The notes under the pieces: generated by a model
Told to the model about the DNA's origin: nothing
Databases searched by the model: none
What the model saw: the letters and a program-made list of their open reading frames with translations, nothing else
Shown here: in pieces, positions 49,001-60,122 of the stretch
How positions within the stretch are numbered: position 1 is the stretch's first letter
Layout of the letters: each line of letters begins with the position of its first letter
DNA from: Pictodentalium vernedei
Lineage: Eukaryota; Mollusca; Scaphopoda; Dentaliida; Dentaliidae
NCBI GenBank assembly: GCA_031216915.1
Contig: CM062296.1
Coordinates: 799,509,022 to 799,573,021 of the forward strand
DNA: 64,000 nt
Direction of reading: 5' to 3'
Translations under genes and position numbers: made by a program

Positions 49001-52000
49001 TTAATAATCATCATTTAATGTAAAAAAAGGTGGGCATCTCTTATTAAAGGCTTTGATTGCTGTCTTTGTCCACTGGGGTATGTGGTCTCCTCTGTAGGGC
49101 TTCAGTTTATTGTGATTGACTATTTTACCCTTGAAGGATTTACCCATCTGTATCATGTAATTCAAATCGGATATCTTCTTTAACACCACACCTGGCCCCA
49201 CATACATAGGCTGTAATTTTGGACACACACCTACTTTACATGCTTCATTCATCAACCACACAAGGTCCCCTGCTTCATATCTGATTAGTTTAGAATTCAC
49301 ATCGTACACCTCTTTCTGTCTTTTAGCAGCTTTGTTAAGTTGCTTTCTAGCAATCGCATGGGCAGCATATAGTCTTTCTCTCAATCGCTCAACATATTCG
49401 CCATACGAGCTACACACTTCCTCAGTCTCACATCTTTTCAAGTTGAACATAAGTTCTGAAGGAAGTCTCACTTCCCTCCCAAGCATCATTAGATTTGGGG
49501 ACATCCCAGTGCTTTCATGAGGAGTCGCCCTATATGCGGCGGCTAAACAACCTAAATTCAAATCCCAATCGGTCTGTTCCCCTTTCAAGTACGCTTTAAT
49601 CATCCTGAGAAGGGTCCTATTGAAACGTTCGGCTTGGCCATTTCCCTTCGGGTTTCTTGGACTGGTTCTTGTCTTCCTGATCTCCATCAAATTACACAAT
49701 TCTTTAAAAACATCACTTTCATAATTTCGACCCTGGTCAGAATGTAAACTGAAAGGGCACCCATACCTTCCAATCACTTCGTTTAAAATTTTCTCAGCGC
49801 AGGTTCATCTGCGCTGATTGATCTGGGACAGGAAATATTTCCACCCATTTTGTGAAATGGTCAGTAACAATTAAAATGTACTTGTGACCCCTGGGAGTAC
49901 GTGGAAGTGGACCAAGTATGTCGGTTGCAAGTCGATCCAGTGGGGCACCAACACTCATTTTTCCAAGTGGGGCTTTGTTTCTCTGCACTGGTGGCTTGAT
50001 TGCTTCACACTCATTACTCTTCATCACCCAGTTTTTAACATCAATTCGGAGTTCAAACCAATAGAAATGTTGTAGAGTTTTCTCAATGGTCTTTTTACCA
50101 CCAAGATGTCCTGAGAGAACGGTGTTGTGCATTTGATACATTACTTCTTTTCTCAATCTTTTGGGCACAATCAACTGCAATTGTGATTGCAAGCCATCAG
50201 GTTTGCAGAAACGTCGATATAGTACTCCACCTTCCACTTCAAGTGAATCCCAGATGTTCCAATAATGACGTGCAGCTGGACTTAATGCTGTTACTTCTGA
50301 GTGAGGTGGCCGTTCACCCTTCAGTTTTGCTGCAAGAATTGACTGGGTGTCCTCATCTTTTTCCTGCATCGATTGAATTTCAGGATTAGTGTACTTTGAA
50401 CCAAATTGCAAAAAGGTTTCAGTAACCTGCTTGTCACTAGTACCACTGTTGGGCTCATCTGATGAATTGCTATCTTGTAATTTGCTTGCTGCTCGAGTCC
50501 TAACTGAGCGATAGCTTGCCGTCTCTGGGTTGGGAGAAATATGTTCACCCTGTGTTGTTTCCATAGTTTCCTCTGTTCTTACCAGTGCTTGACCCATTCT
50601 TCTCTTGCACTTTGAGCATGGCCCAGACTTAAGTGCTTCCATCATATCAACCTCAGAACTTTGGCAATTCCAAGGATTGGGGCACCGCGACATAGCATCT
50701 GCATTGCCATGTTTGGTTCCCATTCTATAAGTGACAGAGAAATCATAAGCTGACAATATCTCAATCCATCTGGCCACTCGTCCTTTTGGTTCCTTCAAAG
50801 TAAATAGCCATATGAGAGCCTGATGGTCTGTTCTCACCTCAAATTTTCTTCCTAATAAGTATTGGCGGAAGTATTCAATAAAATATCTACGAGCCAGAAG
50901 CTCTTTGTCAGTGACACAGTAATTTTTTTCGGCTTTATTCAATGTTCTACTGGCATATGCTATGACTCGCTCTTTGCCCTCTTGCACTTGACTTAGTACA
51001 CTCCCAATGCTTTCGTTACTGGCATCACAGTCTAGGATAAATTTACCAACATCATTTGGATATGACATGATATCTGGACTTATCAATGCTCTTTTGAGCT
51101 CTTCAAAAGAGCTTTGGCACTTTTCATTCCACGTAAATTTAACACCTTTTTTGGTCAAGTCTACCATAGGCCTTACAAGCTTGGCAAAATCCTTTATAAA
51201 TCTTCGATAATAACTTCCCATTCCAATCACCTGTCTAATTTCTTTTACTGTCTTAGGTACAGGCCACTGCAATATCTTGGCTACGTTTTCAGGATTGGGC
51301 ATGACCCCCTCCTTAGAGACTATATGACCGAGGAATGTCACCTTCTTTTGCAGTAGAGCACACTTGTTTGGTTTCAACTTCAAACCAGCTTCCTTTAACC
51401 TCAATAGTACTTCCCTTACTCGAGCCAGGTGTTCATCTAAATTTCTCCCAAATACTACAAAATCATCTATATAAATGAGGCATGTTTGCCACTGGAGTCC
51501 TTGCAGGGCAAGCTCCATAGCTCTTTGAAAACAAGGGGCCGCGTTACAGAGACCAAATGGCATAATTTTGTACTCAAATAGTCCATACTTGGTAACAAAA
51601 GCTGTTTTTGGTATGTCTTCCTTTCTCACAGGTACCTGATGATAGCCTGATGTGAGATCAAATGTTGAGAATAAGCTTGACCCCGCCACAGCATCTAAAC
51701 AATCTCTTATCCTGGGTAAAGGGAAAGCATCAATTTTTGTTACAGCATTAACCCTTCTATAATCAACACAAAGTCTAAGTTTGCCTGATTTCTTTGGAAC
51801 TAGCACTATTGGTGATGCCCAAGGGGACGTGGATTTTTGTATGACATCTTGCTCTTGTAGCTTATTGATCGTCTTTTTCAGCTTCTCAGCATATGCCATG
51901 GGAACTCTCCTCGGCAGCTGTTTTATGGGAGGTGCATCGCCTGTAACAATGGCATGTTCTACTAGGCCAGTTTGCCCCAGGTCATCATCATCTTTAGAGA

Positions 52001-53069
52001 ATACATCTTGAAAGTCAGATAACAACTTTCTTACTTGCTGAGCCTCTTTTTCATTACAGTTCAGAGTGCCTTCTTCATACAGTGTTCTAAGGTGATCTGG
52101 CACTGTTTCATTAGTCTGACCCTGGTGATCTTCAGTTGAAACTTCATGTTTTGGTAGATTTCCCACCCTAAAACCCTGACTGGTTTTGATACTTCTTATG
52201 GCACCTGGGTTTTCTGACTCAGATCTATCCTCGCAGGATAGTACTTCAATAGGTTTCTGGGTCAGGTCTTCTGCAAAGCCTACTACGACATCCTGATTGA
52301 TGGATATTTCAGTCGCTGTGGGGTTCATAAGTCTGACCTTATGAGTACAATTTTCCATGGATGTTAAACTGCTAGCCATCAAAAGTGGGTATCTCTCAGT
52401 GAATGTTTCTGCAGGTTCTATAATAGCTTCATTAATGCTTCTGTCATTATCTTTCCTTTCAATTAAAACATCAATTATGGCCTCTGTATAAGGAGGTATG
52501 TAGTAATGATCGGCTGCAGTTACCCGTCCAATTCTACCCGGCACTCCCACTTGAATGCATTGTATTGGGGTGCCTTTTAAATAAATCAAGCCTTTACTTA
52601 ATAATAAATCTGCTGGTCCCTCTGCTTCATTCTGCAGTATATCAATACCCAAAAGAGCATCATCTTCAATGTCAGCCACAGCTATTTCTCTCCTCAATTC
52701 ACATCCTCCCAATTTAATATGAAATAGTCCCCTGCCATAAAGGCTGAGTGGCTTTCCATTTGCCCCTGTTAAATTGCCTGACTTCTGTAAGTGTGGTCTT
52801 CTACTAAAAGGTATTTTGTCAAATACCCTTTTAGACATAATTGTCCTAGTGGCCCCCGTATCTGCAGTAAAAACGGTTTTAATTCCTTCAATTTCTCCCT
52901 TCACATAAACCCCTTCATATTGCGGGATTTCAGTATCGTCAATGTCATCGTAATTCGAATGGTCATGGCTCGCTTCACTTCTTACAGGGGCTCTTGTACA
53001 GTTAACTGACCGCTGCTCCCTCGTGTCAGTCCTTGGTAGTTTAAAGAGCTGTTTTGTGCATCTTTCCAA
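49001..53069 (-). pseudogene. pol: Pol, copy 4 (4-bp insertion in integrase)
   Basis: Open for 1091 residues through protease, reverse transcriptase and RNase H. A 4-bp insertion at about 49803-49808, just after residue 1087 in the integrase core between D1050 and D1110, then shifts the frame and stops at 49794. The second Asp and the Glu lie in the remaining open 3' part (49777-49001). The insertion falls in the loop of an 8-bp palindrome (CAGCGCAG..CTGCGCTG). Independently, the first Cys of the HHCC zinc site (C1018) is Ser. It shares YKIMPFG and RALISPDIMSY with copy 5. Integrase is doubly damaged. Confidence 0.92.
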
Positions 53070-54761
53070 GACTCTCCCCTGTTGGTACTAGAGTTTCCCT
53101 GTATAACCGGTTTTTTGTCAATTTTAGCTTCTCTGTCATAGTTCCGGTTTCTTACTGGGCAATTTCGCAAAAAATGACCTTGGCCTTGGCAGTAGTAACA
53201 AAACAATGCTTCTATTTGCATCCTGCCTATAATTTTGGTTTGCATGCAATTCTTTTTCTAGTTTGTCTATACGATCCATTAATGCTTGGAGAACTTCAGG
53301 CTTCATTTCATTCATCTTTTTGCTTACCCCCTGTCTTGGCATTATGCTCTGCATCGCCTTTGAAGCTGGTTTACCAGACCTCATTTCAGACTGTTTTGCT
53401 TCTTTATTTTCAGGAGTTCTAAAGACCCTGTCTGACAGGTCATCTCCTTCCTTTAGTTGCCTCATAGGCCTTTTCGGGCGTCTATCAAAATAGGGTTCAT
53501 GCAAAGCAGAAGGTTTTTGACAGGTCTCCTCAAAATTGACCACAAAACCAACAGCCTCATCAATATCCACTGGCTCTTTCACAAACTCTACATGAAATCG
53601 GGCTCTATCATCAATAAGGCCATCCAGGAAACGTCTTAACAGGTCTTCATTTCTGGTTTTTCCAATTCTTTTGGGGTGAGCTCTTGCATATAAGCTCTTG
53701 AGTTGTGCAGCATATTCCTCAACGCCTTCTTTAGGGAACTTGTCCCGCTTACTAAATTGAGCCACACAGGTTTTGGTTGTTTCAACAACCCTATATCTGC
53801 TTTCCAGTTCTGCTGTGAGTAATTTATAGTCATCAATGACCCTTTTAGATAATTGGCCGAACACAAAGTCCCCTGCTGATCCCTGCAACCTTGGCAGGAG
53901 CTCATCCAGCTTCATGCTATCTGACCACCTTTTCCTGTTGGCAACAGCATTGAAACGATTGAACCAGACCTTCCACTGCTCTTTCCCAGTGAAAACCGGC
54001 AGTTTTGCATTTGTGTGAGAACTAGCATTCAACTCTCGAGAGGCGTCACCACATACACTGAGGCATGGTTCATCATGTACTTCATACCCACTGACTTCAT
54101 CTGAGTCATCATCGGTTATATACCCCCTTTCGACTTTCCGTCTCACGTTCATTCTCTCAGTCCTTGCATCTTTGTCATCAAGAACTCGATCAATGTGTCC
54201 CCTTTTAGAACACAGGGTGGACATCACCCCCTGCATCATTACCTGTATGTTTTCTGCCACACTTTCAGACATCTCTTTCTCCGCTTTCGTCATTACATCA
54301 TTTATAACTTGGGAGACCTCACTCAGTGATTGATTATCCCCCATTTTTGTTTTAACCTGATCAGGGTTAACATCTCCCTCAGCCATTCGTTCCCCATGCA
54401 TTATGGGTAACTGTGGATTACTTAGCTCAGAAAGGTTTCTACATTTAGCGACCTCATTTTTCTGCCCAGTTCTTGTGTTCGTCATTTCTCTATCATCATT
54501 ATATACAATTATAGTGGGGATCCCTTCCTTTAATAAGATATCACTAGGTGGGACCCTTTCATCACTTACATCATTTAAGCTCTCAGACAACATTTCATTT
54601 TTAGTCCCTCTTTTGCTTCTCCTTTCCATCATTAAACTTAGCGTAAAATCGTTGGTTTTATATTTTCCTATACAAACAAACAATCCTGAGTACAGTATCA
54701 CAACAACAATAAACATAAAAACATCACACAACTCGGCATGTGCTCGCACCACTGGATTCAA
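52982..54761 (-). pseudogene. gag: Gag, copy 4 (frameshifted at the zinc knuckle)
   Basis: The frame is open from 54761 for about 520 residues. A one-base insertion in an A-run (53200-53203; four A where other copies have three) then shifts it. The shifted frame stops at 53136 after 541 residues, so the product loses the CX2CX4HX4C nucleocapsid motif and never reaches the slippery site at 53039-53045. The original frame continues unread to 52982. Further private changes: G for V in the hydrophobic N-terminal segment, E for V in KAEKEMSES, and K for Q in KRDKFPKEG. As a result neither complete Gag nor Gag-Pol can be made by the normal route from this copy. Confidence 0.9.
53005..53045 (-). promoter_or_regulatory. 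-1 frameshift signal, copy 4
   Basis: Heptamer at 53045-53039 and stem are intact, but the upstream gag frameshift means Gag-frame ribosomes stop before reaching it. Confidence 0.8.
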
Positions 54762-54773
54762 TTAAATGTAACT

Positions 54774-54793
54774 GAATCCTACTTCTGACACCA
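54774..54793 (-). other. Primer-binding site, copy 4
   Basis: Identical to that of copy 1, four bases from LTR 5. Confidence 0.8.
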
Positions 54794-57228
54794 AAAATGT
54801 AACGGTAAACCAGTGTTTCAGACCTGGCATGAATAACAGTTTGTGGTTGTCATTCAAAACCCTGACTGCTCCACAGATCTATCGATACTAAATGACTAAA
54901 GATAAAGATAAATTACGCAAGACAAATGGGTTAGGAATAAAATAACGGATGCACAGACTTCCAAGGGATTTGGGATATATAAAACTGCTTAAAAGGGAAT
55001 ACAACTGAACAAATCAAGGGAGATAATTCTGGCAATTACTGAAAGTGAGAGGAGAAATGTGCAAGGTATGGATTTCCCCCTTTTAAGCTCAAAACTACCC
55101 CGGGCAATAAAATGTTAGGCTTGAATCCAGCAAAAGAAGAGAAGGGATGAACGATTACTAGAATCACCCATTATAAGGATGTAACTAAAATATAGGTGAG
55201 GCAGTGAAGGGTAAGTTTTGTATAAAAATAACCAAAAGGCATCAGGATGACAATCAAACCCAGAATAGACTTCATGTGAACTATGTAGGTCATTCTGGCA
55301 CTGAGTGTAAGGCTGATTATATTGGAACCTTCTTTTGCTTTCAACAATACCTAACAGGTCACCAGGAATTGTCAGGATACCGACACCAGTAGACAATGTC
55401 TACAATTAAAATAAGAAAATTTTAAAGTCATTAAATTTATTATTTGACTGTCAACGTATATGCAAAAACGGCCATTAAAACAGTTTACAAATTTTATACA
55501 ATCACATTCAGACCCCACAAGACAAGACACCGACATAAAACAAGCACAATGCAAATGAAAATGAGACAATGAAATGGATAATGGATCTAATATAAAGGAA
55601 GCTAAATGATTTGATTGGATGATGGCCGATAGGCTTCAGCCCAAGGATGAGCGAATTAACGGTACTCATCCTTTAGATGATGCTTATCGGCGAATGAATA
55701 GTCCTTGAAACCTGATTTACTCGACTACAAAGCCAACATGCACAGTTTGCAAGGCTCCGCATGAGGCCTCCGGCTCCCCATGTTTCACTATACTCTACTG
55801 GAGAGACGGGAAAATAACACCGAAGCCCACACGTATATATGAACCAAACGTGAGGCCTCCATCTCACTGCATTTACTGGTGAGATGGGAAAACCACCAAA
55901 GCTCAAGCGAACAGTTAGCTAGGCTGCTCACAAGGCCTCCATCTTACTGTGTAACAATCCACTTGCAAGATGGGACGATCAAACGAAACAGAGCAATAGC
56001 TCTGAAAGACTGTCCCAATGGTCGATCTCCCACAATGGGGGTATTATACTCCCACTATGAGGAATCGAGCATTAGGCACTACGAAAGTGTGTACAGTGTC
56101 CCGCCAAAAGGGCGCTATACACTGAACTAGAAATTACAACCTAACTTACACAACACCGGTCCAGATAAAACTGGAGTAAATTGACGGAAAAATGCTTATC
56201 GAATCACCGCTAGTCAGGATGCACCTCAGCGGGAGGGACAGTAGGATACTGTTCCTCTCGCCGAACTGCATCATGACAAACAGAGATTTGAGAGACTGGG
56301 CTGACCATACAATTTTTCTTGGCACATCCCAAATATGGGATAAATTCCAAAAACACCTGTCAATATTATTAACAGAATCTCACTTTCATTAGCAAGACAA
56401 ACTCAGGATTGTTTCTCCACTCCTACACTTGTAACTGCAAGCAACCATATTTATGACTAGACACCACCAGTTAACATAACAAATAACATATTGTCTGGTC
56501 ATTCAATGTATTGTGCTTCGACAGGAGGGTCCTTAATAAGGATCATCCTCTCGGGAGCAACATCCCGAACAACCATACAACAAATCCTAACAAACTGAGT
56601 TTTAAATTAACAACCTCCAACGCAATGAAAATGATTAGCCTTATTTAAGGCAAAACTTTTATTACCTGTTTTCTAATTTTTGAAGTTGTCAAGAATCGCC
56701 AACGTACCTTCAACACGTGCTCTGCGCCACTGTAGCTCTAGGTGCAACACCACCAGGTGAAACCCCAATGGAGCTCCATCAGACGTTGTATCGCACATAG
56801 AACTAGAGTGTAAATTAAATAGCAGAGCAGTGTGCATTTACTTGAAACTACATTGTACATGTTTAACCTTTACTATAGGCATTACACAGCTTTGTTAAGC
56901 TTTCACTCTCTCACACACACCTTACCATAGTGGGCAATCTCTCCTACAAGCAATATTATTAAGCCAACAACCAAGTCACATGTCCAGCCCCAGAATAGTA
57001 TTCGCCAGACATTCCCTTGTGACGGGTATGAGTACACATAGTCAGACCCGTCATTGTTTTCAATTAACAACAGGAAAATGATGGGCGAATAAAATCCAGC
57101 CTGAACATGCGGCCGCTGACCCCTAGGCTATGGTAAGTTACGACATTGTTCTATTATTACAACGTTCCCTCACCATGCATTGATTTTATTAAATTGTTTT
57201 ATTACTAGACATCATAGAGAAAACCTAG

Positions 57229-58022
57229 GGCCTCTTGGCCCCTACTTTAGGCCTCTTGGCCCTGTATATGGGCCTCTTGGCCCTGTGGACTGGCCTCTTG
57301 GCCATGAATAGCACCCTGGCTTCTTAGCCTAAAGTACTGCTATAATTTACTTTCATATTGAGGAAATATGGCCTCTTGGCCCTGTGTACTGGCCTCTTGG
57401 CCCTGTACACCCATAGAAATAAACCCTCTAAAATTTAGGGTGGCATTGGCTGCTTAGCTCTGTGCTCCCCACTCCTTGAATAAAACACCCAGATACTTCT
57501 GAACTGGCCTCTTGGCCCAGTGAGCTTAACAAAGTAAATAAATAATTTAAATACTAGGGACAATGCTAATTTTGTAAACCCTGTACACACCTCTTGGCTC
57601 TGTGTACGCCTACAGAAATAAATTGAGAAAGAAATATTTGAGGGGCAAACGCTGTCCTACCGGGCCTGTAAACTGGCTTCTCAGCCCTGTGTACTACAAA
57701 AAATGAGTAAACACTGGTCAGAAAATATTAAAATACTGAAAGCGCTGGCCTCTTGGCCTGCGTTCCCTAACGAAAATAAATAAATAGAAAACCTATTAAT
57801 TGCTGATAGCACTGGCCTCTTGGCCTGCGCTCCCTAATAAAAATAAATAAATAGGTAAAACCCGCAAAATCACCGATAGCGCTGGCTTCTTGGCCCTGCG
57901 CTGCCTAACAGAAATAAATAGAAAACCTATTCAGTGCACTAGCCGCTTGGCTCTGTGCGCCCCCCCCCCCTCCCTAAAATAACACGAATAAGTAAAAAAA
58001 CTATTGCGAGTGCCTCTTGGCT
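57229..58022. repeat. GGCCTCTTGGCC minisatellite in LTR 5
   Basis: Same motif number and order. A substitution lies between the third and fourth motifs (GTGGACTGG for GTGAACTGG) and another in GCCTGTAAACTGG near 57665. Confidence 0.9.
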
Positions 58023-58134
58023 TCGCAATAATCCTTCATCATGAAATTGAGACTCACAAAGAACTTCTTCCGTACGCTTCTTTTAGCTCTTATTGTGTGT
58101 CGGGATTCAGCCCCGCTTGAACCAGTGACTTCTG

Positions 58135-58142
58135 CTTTTATA
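58135..58142 (-). promoter_or_regulatory. TATA box of LTR 5
   Basis: TATAAAAG; one base just outside the upstream palindrome differs from the other LTRs (GACACACG for GACACCCG). Confidence 0.65.
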
Positions 58143-58780
58143 CTCTACAAAACCCGCGGGTCACATGACACACGTCAAAACACGCCGGAGTTGACCCCTG
58201 CGTGTTTCAGCGGGACTCAGGCAAGTGAGCAAAGGTCAACGCTAAAAAAAATGATAGAATTTGATTAATAAGGATGCTGGTGTGACCCAGCATTAACACC
58301 ATTCAAAACCCCAACACAATACTGAGAAATTTATAGGACAAGTAAACTGGAATAACTTTATGCGACCGGCGAAACCAATAAGTGCAAAACAAACTGATTT
58401 CCAAGTTGAAAATTTCCCAGTACGCATTGCGAAACATGACAGCCTTCAGGCGAAAACACGCCGAAGCGTTGCATATAAAAATGTCAAAATACAAGCTTAT
58501 GGAATTATTTTTCAACAAACAAAGTCCACCAAGTATAAATAAGGTGTGATATGATTAAAGTGAGGCAGTCACAGTGGTATACACCCTGTGAAAAGAAAAC
58601 AATTGTCCCAAGGTGACTTACGAATTACCGAAAAGACCTTGTTAGGCTTGTACAATTATTTTCGCATTATCGCAAGTTGTAGCACAGGTTTATAAACCTT
58701 TTCCGTCGGTATTTCCGATGGAAACTTGATAAAAAAATTATTTTTTTTTTTGAAAATAGCGTGAGGCCCGTTTCGCCACA

Positions 58781-58793
58781 CTACCCTATCCTT
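58781..58793 (-). other. Altered polypurine tract, copy 5
   Basis: Reads AAGGATAGGGTAG: a purine is replaced by T in the middle of the tract, unlike the other four copies. This may weaken RNase H selection of the plus-strand primer. Confidence 0.75.
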
Positions 58794-59044
58794 AGACTTT
58801 TTGTGGTCTCACAAAACACTTACCAACATAGACGTATAGATTGAAATATTGAAGACACAGAAACATATATATAAAAAAAAAATCATTAGAATGACCTTCC
58901 CCTCTGACACATAAATATCAGCAACATTGTCATTTTAAATAACCTGAAAAAATATAAACAGTTAGTGAAATTGTTTTTTTGTTTTTTTTGTTTTTTTTTT
59001 ACACACCAGTTGTCACTACCATTGTTATTGTTCAAGTCAGTCTC

Positions 59045-59344
59045 TCACTCTTCAGTCTTTTTTGCTTGAATACTTCCACTGCTACCACTTTTACTGTTGT
59101 CCTTATGAATGATTGAAAGTTTATCTGTAAACAAGTCTTTCCATTGTGTCTTTGGTCCATATTTACAAATTTTGTGTTTTGCTTTTTCACCAGTCGAACT
59201 ACTTTTTCTCTTCTTAGACTTATCTTTAGTTGTAATGTCTGTTTTGTTATGTTCACTCATGCTTTTTTGTGCTAAAAGAGTTTGTAAGGTTTCTTCTTGT
59301 TTGGTCATAACATTTGTGGCCGTAATAAGAGCTTCAGTAACCAT
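59045..59344 (-). CDS. ORF4, copy 5
   Basis: 99 residues, protein the same as copy 1 by eye; start context and ATGA overlap conserved. Confidence 0.55.
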   Translation of the reverse strand: MVTEALITATNVMTKQEETLQTLLAQKSMSEHNKTDITTKDKSKKRKSSSTGEKAKHKICKYGPKTQWKDLFTDKLSIIHKDNSKSGSSGSIQAKKTEE

Positions 59345-60033
59345 GGCTCAAAAGTGTTCTGAAATGTTTGTAGTTGCTTCTTCATTTCACACACTTCTTC
59401 TTTCAGTTTCGAGATCTCTTTGTCTTTCATTTCTATATCCTTAGTTACTGCTGTGCTTTCCTCAGTGTGCGTTGTTTGATCTTTTAGCTTCACAACTCTT
59501 TTGTCCGTCACTGTTTCAAAATCATCAAAAAATGTTTGCTCTAAATCCAGAGGCTTTACCAATTCTTTTAAAAAATCGTTGTCATCATTTGTTAAATCTG
59601 AGAAGTCCACCCCTTGAAGTAGATTCAAAGATTGTTCTTCACTTTTCACTTCTACACTCTTGTTTTCATTCTTGCCCACTTTCTTTCTCTCATTCCAGAC
59701 TTTCATGGACTCTTCTTGAGTTTCCCTTATTACATCCTTCCCTTCAATTATCTCAGATGGTTTCTCATTCACTTTCTTATATTTATCATCTTCTAACACT
59801 ACTCCCATATCTCTGAATTTGGCTACTTTTTCCTTGTGAATTGGGAATGTGACTTTGTGCTTGTCAAATAACTTTTCATTCATTGCCTTGTAACCACACA
59901 GGGAACAGTCAAATGGCGCTTCCTCGGGTTTAATATGCCTTGCCAGGAAATGATTAAAGACTTTGTTTTTCTCACTGGCAAAATTACATCGGCCACATCT
60001 CCATACTCTGCCTCTGTTAGAGCTATTCATCAT
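59305..60033 (-). CDS. ORF3, copy 5
   Basis: 242 residues, open. Two private substitutions fall inside the second zinc motif (D for N just before C43, K for Q just after H59), while all eight Cys/His ligands remain. Confidence 0.8.
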   Translation of the reverse strand: MMNSSNRGRVWRCGRCNFASEKNKVFNHFLARHIKPEEAPFDCSLCGYKAMNEKLFDKHKVTFPIHKEKVAKFRDMGVVLEDDKYKKVNEKPSEIIEGKDVIRETQEESMKVWNERKKVGKNENKSVEVKSEEQSLNLLQGVDFSDLTNDDNDFLKELVKPLDLEQTFFDDFETVTDKRVVKLKDQTTHTEESTAVTKDIEMKDKEISKLKEEVCEMKKQLQTFQNTFEPWLLKLLLRPQML

Positions 60034-60055
60034 CTAAGAACAGAAGGAAAACTCC
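60034..60055 (-). promoter_or_regulatory. Predicted splice acceptor, copy 5
   Basis: Same sequence as in copy 1, immediately before the ORF3 ATG. Confidence 0.65.
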
Positions 60056-60122
60056 ATTCAAACCGACAGTCATCATTTATCCCATAACACTCAACACTGA
60101 ACACGCAGTACACTTAATCATG

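Larger units (their letters stand above)
54798..58780 (-). repeat. LTR 5 (shared by copies 4 and 5)
   Basis: Same ends, 3983 bp. At its 3' end (plus-strand left) it has the GT found otherwise only in LTR 1, but in its middle it groups with LTRs 3 and 4. Private changes include GGATACTG near 56247, CACACACCTT near 56920 and GACACACGTC near 58166, the last one next to the promoter palindrome. Confidence 0.92.
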
